DNA of 10,199 nt from WJMT01 sp041686095 (lineage in GTDB: Bacteria; Acidobacteriota; Aminicenantia; Aminicenantales; Aminicenantaceae): assembly GCA_041686095.1 (NCBI GenBank), contig JAWLEN010000083.1:1-10199 (forward strand). The letters are read 5' to 3'. Below, one piece after another: positions 5,484 to 10,199 of this stretch; positions within the stretch are counted from its first letter, which is position 1; each line of letters starts with the position of its first letter. Both the position numbers and the translations under genes were made by a program. The notes under the pieces were generated by a model. The model saw only the letters and a program-made list of their open reading frames with translations. It was not told the DNA's origin and did not search any database.

Positions 5484-5715
5484 AGGTCAAAAAGTCGAGG
5501 TTTTCGTTTTAAAGGAAAGATGCAAGGGCTGCGGTATCTGTGTAGCGGTATGCCAGACAGAAGTTCTGGAACTCTCCGAGGAAAAAAACTCCCATGGTTA
5601 CAGACATCCTATTGTCATAAATGCTGACCGCTGTTTGAACTGCGGTTTGTGTGAGATGTTCTGCCCTGATTTTGCTATTTGGGCGACCATAGAAAAAGAA
5701 GGGGTTCTGGGATGA
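5473..5715 (+). CDS. 2x[4Fe-4S] ferredoxin, KorD/VorD-like delta subunit
   Basis: An 80-residue small ferredoxin with two complete CxxCxxCxxxC motifs: Cys17, 20, 23, 27 ('CKGCGICVAVCQ') and Cys54, 57, 60, 64 ('CLNCGLCEMFCPDFAI'). The ending 'CPDFAIW' and the 'LELSEEKN.HGY' linker are typical of the delta subunit of 2-oxoglutarate/branched 2-oxoacid:ferredoxin oxidoreductases, which carries electrons from the beta subunit cluster to soluble acceptors. The first motif ends CQ instead of the usual CP. AGGA lies 3-4 bases before the ATG at 5473, inside the end of paralogue 2 (11-base overlap). The next gene overlaps its stop by 4 bases. Delta is normally followed by a korA gene; here it is followed by an NfnA-like reductase, so it probably shuttles electrons between the beta-like proteins and NfnAB (inference). 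Confidence 0.9.
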   Translation: MTHKGQKVEVFVLKERCKGCGICVAVCQTEVLELSEEKNSHGYRHPIVINADRCLNCGLCEMFCPDFAIWATIEKEGVLG

Positions 5716-6560
5716 GCCATCAAATAGTGAATAAAAAACAGTTAAGTGCAGATACTTATCAAATTGAAATCAAGGCATCCCATGTTGCAGAAAAATTCAG
5801 TGCAGGACAGTTTGTCATTATCCGTATTCATGAAAAGGGTGAACGAATCCCTCTCACCGTTTCCAGTGTGGCTCCTAAAAAAGGAACCATAACCCTGGTT
5901 TTTCAAGTGGTTGGAAAAACAACCATGGAGCTCAGTAGCTTAGAAGAGGGAGATTCGCTGATCAACTGCGTGGGACCTCTTGGTAATCCCAGTGAGATAA
6001 AAAAATTCGGAAAAGTGATATGTGTAGGAGGCGGGACAGGTATCGCATGCATATACCCTATTGTCAAAGCCCTGACAGAAGCTGGAAATGAAATCACTTC
6101 CATTCTAGGTGCCAGAACAAAAAAAATGCTGATCTTAGAAGAGGAGATCAAAGAATTTAGTCATGAAATCTATGTTTCTACAGATGATGGTTCAAAAGGA
6201 CATCATGGTTTTGTCACAGATGTGCTTAAAGAGGTCTTAGCAAAAAACCAACATCAAGAGGATATCAATAGAGTCATTGTCATCGGTCCTCCTCAAATGA
6301 TGAGAGCCGCGGCTGAGGTGACACGTCCCTATAAAATAAAAACCATAGCCAGCTTGAACACCATAATGGTGGACGGGACAGGGATGTGCGGATGCTGCCG
6401 CACTTATGTTAACGGCGAGATGAAGCTGGCCTGCATTGACGGCCCTGAATTTGATGCTCATAAAGTGGATTTTGATGCGGTTATCAGCCGCCTTTCCATG
6501 TTTCGCGAAAAAGAAACCATGGCTTATGAAGATTTCAAGAAAAGGATAAAGTCCAAATGA
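5712..6560 (+). CDS. nfnA: NfnA-like ferredoxin:NADP oxidoreductase subunit (FAD, NAD, [2Fe-2S])
   Basis: A 282-residue protein of the dihydroorotate dehydrogenase electron-transfer/sulfide dehydrogenase alpha family. In order: FAD-binding barrel ('RIPLTV' 45-50, 'VVGKTTMEL' about 67-74), NAD(H)-binding domain ('VICVGGGTGIA', 102-112), and a C-terminal [2Fe-2S] motif 'DGTGMCGCCR' with Cys226 and Cys229, then Cys241 in 'LACIDGPEFD'. The conserved Asp221 is also present; in characterised Nfn enzymes an Asp and three Cys hold this cluster. In NfnAB this subunit binds NAD(H) and works with the large subunit to bifurcate electrons between NADPH, NAD and ferredoxin. ATG 5712 is chosen because it makes an ATGA overlap with the ferredoxin stop and has AAGGGG upstream; an in-frame ATG at 5679 lies deep inside the ferredoxin gene. 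It overlaps nfnB by 4 bases. Confidence 0.9.
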   Translation: MSHQIVNKKQLSADTYQIEIKASHVAEKFSAGQFVIIRIHEKGERIPLTVSSVAPKKGTITLVFQVVGKTTMELSSLEEGDSLINCVGPLGNPSEIKKFGKVICVGGGTGIACIYPIVKALTEAGNEITSILGARTKKMLILEEEIKEFSHEIYVSTDDGSKGHHGFVTDVLKEVLAKNQHQEDINRVIVIGPPQMMRAAAEVTRPYKIKTIASLNTIMVDGTGMCGCCRTYVNGEMKLACIDGPEFDAHKVDFDAVISRLSMFREKETMAYEDFKKRIKSK

Positions 6561-7954
6561 TCAAGCTCGGAGGGAAACGTGTTCCAATGCGCGAACAAAA
6601 ACCAAAAGAACGCATCAAGAACTTCAAGTCAGTCCCTTTGGGTTATAACGAAAAAGAAGTGATCAAAGAGGCTCAAAGATGCATCCAATGTAAAGGTCTT
6701 CCCTGTGAAACCGAGTGTCCTATCAACATGAAAATACTGGAAATGATCAGGGAAATAGCTAATGCTAATTTCAAAAAAGCTTTTTTTATCATTAAGGAAG
6801 ACAATCCAATCCCAGCCATTACAGGCCGAGTATGCCCTCAAGAAAATCAATGTGAAGGAGTGTGCCCTCTGTCTAAACGCGATCAGGGGATCAACATCGG
6901 TAAATTAGAGGCATTTGTTGCTGATTGGGCCCGCCATGCAGGGATCAAAGAAGAATTCCTCATTAAGGAAAGACCAGAAAAAGTGGCTGTCGTTGGATCT
7001 GGCCCTGCCGGCATAAGCTGCGCTGTTGATTTAAGAAAATTCGGCTTTAAAGTCACTTTGTTTGAAGCCCTGCATAAGGCTGGAGGTGTACTCCAATACG
7101 GAATTCCCGCCTTTCGTCTTCCCACTGAAGTGGTTGATTATGAAATCAAATACCTTAATGACATTGGAGTGGATATCAAACTGAATTTTTTCGTGGGACA
7201 GAACATAAAATTTGATGAATTAAGAAAAGAATATGACGCCCTATTTCTCGCCACTGGTGCGGGAGCCCCTATGTTTATGAATATTCCCGGAGAAAGCTTG
7301 AAAGGAGTTTATTCCGCCAATGAATTCCTTATAAGAGTTAACCTTATGAAGGCTTATAAATTCTTGGAATTTGATACACCCATTGTCTGCAAAAGCCCCA
7401 TAGGAATTATTGGAGCTGGAAATGTGGCCATGGACGCAGCCAGGTGCGCACTCAGATTAGGGATAGAAAAAGTTTATATATTATACAGACGAACAAAAAA
7501 GCAGTCTCCAGCCAGAATCGAAGAAATCCAGCACGCAGTGGAAGAAGGAATCATTCTTAAGGAATTGATCTCTCCGAAAAAATTTATCGGAGATGATGAC
7601 GGGTGGCTTGAAGAAGTCGAGCTGTACAAGATGGAGCTGGGAAAACCAGATAGAAGCGGACGCCCGCGGCCAAAAAAAATAGAAGGAAGTGAATTCAAAA
7701 TAAAAATCAGAACCATTGTGGAAGCACTGGGTTCTATGCCTAATAGACTCTTTCTCTCCCGGACTCCAGAACTTGAGGTGAATGACTGGGGACAGATCAA
7801 CGTAGACCATAATCTGATGACAAACATTGAAGGTGTGTACGCAGGGGGAGATGCCATAAGGGGGAATGCAACCGTGATCCTTGCTTTAGGGGACGGAAGA
7901 AAAGCCGCCAAATCCATCCGCAATTATATTATCAATAAAGCCCGCAAAAAATAA
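6557..7954 (+). CDS. nfnB: NfnB-like large subunit (glutamate synthase beta/GltD family, FAD, NADPH)
   Basis: A 465-residue flavoprotein. The N-terminal iron-sulfur domain carries Cys42, 45, 50, 54 ('CIQCKGLPCETECP') and Cys93, 99, 103 ('GRVCPQENQCEGVCP'), the usual set for two [4Fe-4S] clusters in NfnB/GltD/DPD proteins, where one cluster uses a non-cysteine ligand. The FAD dinucleotide fold is 'VVGSGPAGIS' (145-154), the NADPH fold is 'GIIGAGNVAMDAAR' (283-296), and the flavin-closing motif is 'GVYAGGDAIRGNATV' (426-440). In NfnAB this subunit binds NADPH and the bifurcating FAD. Glutamate synthase small subunit is the alternative, but the adjacent NfnA-like gene and the absence of a large glutamate synthase gene favour NfnB. 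The ATG overlaps the nfnA stop by 4 bases; AAGGAT lies upstream. The TAA stop begins the 16-bp left arm of the repeat island. It ends the five-gene operon; no standard terminator with a U-tract is seen. Confidence 0.92.
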   Translation: MIKLGGKRVPMREQKPKERIKNFKSVPLGYNEKEVIKEAQRCIQCKGLPCETECPINMKILEMIREIANANFKKAFFIIKEDNPIPAITGRVCPQENQCEGVCPLSKRDQGINIGKLEAFVADWARHAGIKEEFLIKERPEKVAVVGSGPAGISCAVDLRKFGFKVTLFEALHKAGGVLQYGIPAFRLPTEVVDYEIKYLNDIGVDIKLNFFVGQNIKFDELRKEYDALFLATGAGAPMFMNIPGESLKGVYSANEFLIRVNLMKAYKFLEFDTPIVCKSPIGIIGAGNVAMDAARCALRLGIEKVYILYRRTKKQSPARIEEIQHAVEEGIILKELISPKKFIGDDDGWLEEVELYKMELGKPDRSGRPRPKKIEGSEFKIKIRTIVEALGSMPNRLFLSRTPELEVNDWGQINVDHNLMTNIEGVYAGGDAIRGNATVILALGDGRKAAKSIRNYIINKARKK

Positions 7955-7967
7955 TCCTGGTCATTCA

Positions 7968-8093
7968 TAAAATCTGTATGCATTTGCATACAAATTTATC
8001 ATGAACTGACTTTTCCTAACTGTACTATTCATTAAAAGCATGATTATTATTTTAGTCAAGTTATGATTTTAATCTAAATGCATACATATTTTA
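7968..8093. repeat. 126-bp AT-rich unit with 18-bp inverted ends
   Basis: The left arm 7968-7985 (TAAAATCTGTATGCATTT) pairs with the right arm 8076-8093 with one mismatch. The left arm also forms a tight local hairpin, GTATGCA-TT-TGCATAC (7976-7991). The 90-base interior is AT-rich without a gene. It could be a small MITE-like unit or a transcript-end structure for the nfn operon; no T-run follows, so rho-independent termination is not supported. Confidence 0.55.
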
Positions 8094-8102
8094 CCTTACA
8101 GG

Positions 8103-8200
8103 CAAGCTGATCTCACGGCATCTGCTGCGTTGCAGGGCATTCGCGGTGAAGGACCACAGCTTCACACCCTGCGCCTTGCATCTGCCGCAACCTCAGCTTG
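8103..8200. repeat. long imperfect palindrome (98 bp)
   Basis: Nested inverted matches share a common centre: CAAGCTGA (8103-8110) with TCAGCTTG (8193-8200), GCAGGG (8132-8137) with CCCTGC (8167-8172), and GTGAAG (8146-8151) with CTTCAC (8160-8165). GCATCTGCYGC also occurs directly in both arms (8118-8128, 8178-8188). The whole can fold into one long hairpin. It resembles dispersed palindromic intergenic repeats; copy number elsewhere cannot be seen here. Confidence 0.6.
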
Positions 8201-8257
8201 TGAATATCCCAGGATCAAATTCATGCACTCAGAAGGCTAAATCTTCAATGTCGCTTC

Positions 8258-8524
8258 AGCCGCACCTGAATTTCACTGAGCGTGCGTTATCAATGCATGA
8301 AATATTCAACCTGAATTGTTCACGGATCGGTATTCCTACAGAGGGAGAAGGGCATGGGGTGAGGAATCCCCTGTGAGGGCTGAGCGGGCATGGTTCCTCT
8401 TTAGAGGAGAGCGAAGCCTGAACCGGGAGAGAGATTCCTCGCTGGGGAATCGAGCGGGTGACGAACCCTGTGCCCTTTCCCTCAGAACGTTTGAACGGAA
8501 CACAAGCCACACCTGAATTTCATT
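8258..8524. repeat. 20-bp direct repeats flanking hairpin copy B
   Basis: AGCCRCACCTGAATTTCAYT occurs at 8258-8277 and 8505-8524 with two differences, one on each side of copy B. A shorter relative (CACACCTGTATTTC) is at 8585-8598. The upstream context is also related: 'TGAATATCCCAGGATCAA' near 8200 resembles 'TGAATGACCAGGATTAA' near 8545. This looks like a diverged tandem unit of about 75-90 bases that was split by insertion of copy B. Confidence 0.45.
8341..8483. repeat. GC-rich palindromic intergenic repeat, copy B
   Basis: Same 143-bp length and orientation as copy A at 3671-3813, with about 94% identity over the central ~104 bases. The outer arms differ more but are complementary to each other: GAGGGAGAAGGGCA at the left end pairs with TGCCCTTTCCCTC at the right end with one bulge. 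The central hairpin is TTCCTCT-TT-AGAGGAG (8394-8409); relative to copy A one C-G pair has become T-A and another a T-G wobble, so pairing is preserved. The 22-bp inverted ends seen around copy A are absent here. Confidence 0.85.
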
Positions 8525-8635
8525 AAGCCCTTAATCTCGACTCGTGAATGACCAGGATTAACATTTTATATCTTGAAACAAAATCACACCTGTATTTCCT
8601 TTGCACGTTCTTTCCAAATAATCTGAAATTAAATG

Positions 8636-8666
8636 GGAATATCGAACACTAAAGGGCGTCTATATA
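8636..8666 (+). promoter_or_regulatory. candidate ECF-sigma promoter upstream of the radC-like gene
   Basis: GGAATA (8636-8641), a 15-base spacer and CGTCTATATA (8657-8666) closely match the two minus-strand elements (GGAAGA, 15-16 bases, CGTCTAAATA). CGTC lies 35 bases before the ATG at 8692, the same distance range as the others (31 and 40). The overlapping TATAAA could instead serve a housekeeping sigma factor, but no matching -35 is present at 17 bases. The assignment is motif-based. Confidence 0.5.
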
Positions 8667-8691
8667 AATAGCGATTTGAATCTTTATAAAA

Positions 8692-9405
8692 ATGGAAACG
8701 CAGAAAGGACACCGCCAGCGGCTTAAAAAAAAATTTTTACAGGGTGGAGTGGACAGCTTTCTGGACTATGAAATCATTGAACTCCTCTTGACTCTGGGGA
8801 CTCCCAGAAGAGACTGCAAATCAGAAGCCAAGCAAGCCATAAAAAGGTTCAAAACACTCAGTTCTGTGCTGGAAGCAGATCCTCAAGAACTTCAGGAGAT
8901 AAAAGGGATTGGGCCTAACAATGTTTTCGGGATCAGGCTGGTTAGAGAGGTCTCGCATCGCTTTTTAAAATCCCGTATGATGGACAAACCCGTATGCAAT
9001 TCATCTAAAGAAATATTTGATTATCTATATCTCACTCTTAGAGAAAGTAAAAGAGAAAAGTTTAAGGTGCTTTTCATGAATGCCAAGAATCAAATCTTAG
9101 AGGAAAAGACATTTTCAGAAGGAACTGTGGATTCGAGTGTGGTTTATCCCAGAGAAATCATCTTAGCTTCTCTTCAGCACCATGCTTCTTCCCTTATATT
9201 TGTCCACAATCATCCCTCAGGAGACCCTTCTCCATCGGAAAGCGATAAACAAATCACAAAAGAACTGGTTTTTTCAGCACAAATCATGCAACTCAAAGTC
9301 CTGGACCATATCATAATCGGCAACAATTGTTATTTCAGCTTTGCTGATGAAGGTCTTATCGAAGAATATGAACTTCTCTTTCATGCCACTAGAAACAATT
9401 TTTAA
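8692..9405 (+). CDS. radC: RadC-family JAB/MPN domain protein
   Basis: A 237-residue protein of full family length. The N-terminal UPF0758 domain (about 1-95, 'GHRQRLKKKFLQGG') contains a helix-hairpin-helix 'EIKGIGPNNVFGIRLVRE' (69-86). The C-terminal JAB/JAMM domain has the metal-binding pattern 'HNHPSGDPSPSESD' (His172, His174, Asp185) with Glu122 as the likely further acidic residue. The biochemical role of RadC proteins is unsettled; the early link to recombinational repair was later attributed to another gene, and many copies occur near mobile DNA or toxin-antitoxin loci. Here a repeat-rich gap lies upstream. There is no clear Shine-Dalgarno sequence before the ATG. The sigma-E-like element at 8636-8666 suggests stress control. 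Downstream, 234 bases without a gene separate it from the thiolase. Confidence 0.92.
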   Translation: METQKGHRQRLKKKFLQGGVDSFLDYEIIELLLTLGTPRRDCKSEAKQAIKRFKTLSSVLEADPQELQEIKGIGPNNVFGIRLVREVSHRFLKSRMMDKPVCNSSKEIFDYLYLTLRESKREKFKVLFMNAKNQILEEKTFSEGTVDSSVVYPREIILASLQHHASSLIFVHNHPSGDPSPSESDKQITKELVFSAQIMQLKVLDHIIIGNNCYFSFADEGLIEEYELLFHATRNNF

Positions 9406-9465
9406 AATGCTAAAAACTTCAGAAGACCAGATTAAACCGGTTTACAGGCAGCTTCAATTATGGTA

Positions 9466-9591
9466 AAAAAAAGCCGGCATAAATAAATCCTGATGCAAAA
9501 ACTTAAAAAAAGCCTTTTCTTTAAACTCAGAGAAAAAATATCTTTCAAGTTATTCATAGGATTTGTTATATTGTACATGTCGGCTTTTTTT
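9466..9591. repeat. long-range inverted repeat with terminal T-run (terminator-like or small element)
   Basis: The left arm 9466-9480 (A7 then GCCGGCAT) pairs with the right arm 9577-9591 (ATGTCGGC then T7) at 14 of 15 positions, across a 96-base AT-rich interior. The right arm has the form of a terminator stem followed by a T-run, downstream of radC. The interior also holds an 8-bp hairpin (TTTTCTTT with AGAGAAAA after a 6-base loop, about 9510-9535). A 96-base loop is unusual for a terminator, so a compact structured RNA or a MITE-like unit is also possible. Confidence 0.5.
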
Positions 9592-9639
9592 ATGAATAGT
9601 TTATGTTTTCTAATATTAATATGAAAGGAAGAAAAGTAA

Positions 9640-10199
9640 ATGTGTGAATTGAGGGAAGTTTATATTGTTGGAGCCGCCCGGACGGCTATCGGTAATTTTT
9701 TAGGAAGTTTAAAAAAATTTAAGGCATCTGAACTGGGAGGATTTGCTATTAAAGAAGCCCTGAAAAGAGCGGATATTACAGGCTCAGATGTCAATGAAGT
9801 GATCATGGGTAATGTGGTGTCTGCTGGATTGGGACAGGCCCCGGCCAAACAGGCTTCTATGAACGGCGGCATCCCCCCTACAGTCAATTCATTTGCCATA
9901 AATAAGGTGTGCGGCTCTGGATTAAAAGCAGTCTGGCTGGCAGTTAATTCTATTTGGTTGGAGCAAAATGAGATCGTGGTGGCAGGCGGCATGGAAAGCA
10001 TGAGCCAAAGCCCTCACTTGCTATGGAAAGTCAGAGAAGGCCAAAAAATGGGAGATCTTAAGCTCATAGACTCCATGATCTATGATGGTCTGTGGTGTGC
10101 TTTTGATGACCAGCATATGGGACTCACAGGAGAAATAGTGGCTGAAAAGTTCGGCGCAACCAAAGAAGAACAAGATAAATATGCGGCCAGCAGCTACCA
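9640..10199 (+). CDS. acetyl-CoA C-acetyltransferase (thiolase), N-terminal part
   Basis: The first 186 codons of a thiolase, cut by the window edge (family length is about 390-400 residues). The protein starts MCELREVYIVGAARTAIGNF, with the typical 'R.TAIG.F.G' opening. It contains the catalytic nucleophile Cys91 in 'INKVCGSGLKAV', 'GNVVSAGLGQAPAKQ', and 'VVAGGMESMSQSPHLL'. Later come the 'YDGLWCAFDDQHMGLTGE' segment and 'TKEEQDKYAASSY', all normal for biosynthetic or degradative acetoacetyl-CoA thiolases. The enzyme condenses or cleaves acetyl-CoA units; butanoate/acetoacetate or fatty-acid metabolism cannot be separated from this part. AAGGAAG lies 8 bases before ATG 9640. An ATG at 9621 is in a different frame and stops after eight codons. 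A TAATAT at 9611-9616 could be a -10 but lacks a good -35. Confidence 0.93.
   Translation, partial: MCELREVYIVGAARTAIGNFLGSLKKFKASELGGFAIKEALKRADITGSDVNEVIMGNVVSAGLGQAPAKQASMNGGIPPTVNSFAINKVCGSGLKAVWLAVNSIWLEQNEIVVAGGMESMSQSPHLLWKVREGQKMGDLKLIDSMIYDGLWCAFDDQHMGLTGEIVAEKFGATKEEQDKYAASSY

Larger units (their letters stand above)
7952..8560. mobile_element. repeat island bounded by a perfect 16-bp inverted repeat (element relic)
   Basis: TAATCCTGGTCATTCA at 7952-7967 recurs exactly inverted at 8545-8560. The left arm starts with the TAA stop of nfnB. Between the arms are an 18-bp inverted-repeat unit (7968-8093), a long imperfect palindrome (8103-8200), diverged direct repeats, and copy B of the GC-rich hairpin (8341-8483). 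No frame here looks like a protein. Most of the 737-base gap 7955-8691 is thus repeat-derived; the rest (8561-8635) is AT-rich with nothing recognised. No flanking target duplication was found, so transposition of the whole unit is unproven. Confidence 0.5.

Noticed and set aside
5679..5711. In-frame ATG at 5679 as the nfnA start
   Set aside because: It would put a 37-base overlap inside the ferredoxin gene. ATG 5712 gives the normal ATGA overlap, a good Shine-Dalgarno sequence and a family-typical N-terminus.
7474..7923. 149-codon antisense frame over nfnB
   Set aside because: It lies opposite a gene with all the expected motifs; it is a shadow frame created by nfnB codon use.
6557..7954. 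Assignment as glutamate synthase small subunit (gltD)
   Set aside because: No large glutamate synthase gene is present, and the directly upstream overlapping gene is an NfnA-type FAD/[2Fe-2S] subunit.
8146..8376. 76-codon open frame in the repeat island
   Set aside because: It spans several repeat boundaries, has no ribosome-binding site, and looks composed of repeat translation.
7952..8691. CRISPR array in the repeat-rich gap
   Set aside because: The repeats are few, diverged, mostly inverted and unevenly spaced; there are no regular spacers and no cas genes.

Overview
The window reads as a chromosomal piece of an anaerobic, diderm (Gram-negative type) bacterium. The evidence is a periplasmic adaptor for a MacB-type transporter, several iron-sulfur redox proteins of ferredoxin-based metabolism, and an ECF sigma factor with a membrane anti-sigma factor. 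The sequence is moderately AT-rich. The gene mix would fit a deep-branching uncultured lineage such as Aminicenantota or Acidobacteriota, but that placement is a guess. A run of 100 N flanked by two identical 99-base copies shows that this is a scaffold from a draft, probably metagenomic, assembly.

Left block (1-3570, minus strand). An envelope-stress-type operon runs right to left: ECF sigma factor, zinc-finger anti-sigma factor, Spy/CpxP-like membrane-anchored protein, HlyD/MacA-type adaptor, and the first 17 codons of an ABC transporter ATPase. If the N gap is an artefact, the first three genes overlap by 4 bases each. A small secreted protein gene lies just upstream in the same orientation. 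The sigma gene and this gene share a promoter-like element (GGAAGA, 15-16 bases, CGTCTAAATA). A third close match precedes the radC-like gene at 8692, so the window may hold three targets of the encoded sigma factor.

Centre (3910-7954, plus strand). Five overlapping genes form a tight redox operon: two tandem paralogues of the TPP-binding beta subunit of 2-oxoacid:ferredoxin oxidoreductases, a 2x[4Fe-4S] KorD/VorD-type ferredoxin, and both subunits of an NfnAB-like NADH-dependent ferredoxin:NADP oxidoreductase. Both beta paralogues keep the four cysteines expected to hold a [4Fe-4S] cluster but have lost the GDG motif that binds Mg-TPP. No alpha or gamma subunit is present. This suggests a remodelled electron-transfer complex rather than an ordinary 2-oxoacid oxidoreductase, and it is the best candidate here for an undescribed system.

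Non-coding DNA. The 3518-3909 gap holds a 230-bp MITE-like element with 22-bp inverted ends and 8-bp flanking direct repeats. Inside it is a 143-bp GC-rich hairpin element. A second copy of that hairpin lies in the 7955-8691 gap, which is a mosaic of nested repeats bounded by a perfect 16-bp inverted repeat whose left arm begins at the nfnB stop codon.

Right end (8692-10199, plus strand). A RadC-family JAB-domain gene is followed by a long-range inverted repeat ending in a T-run, and then by the first 186 codons of an acetyl-CoA acetyltransferase (thiolase) cut by the window edge. No tRNA, rRNA or CRISPR array was seen.
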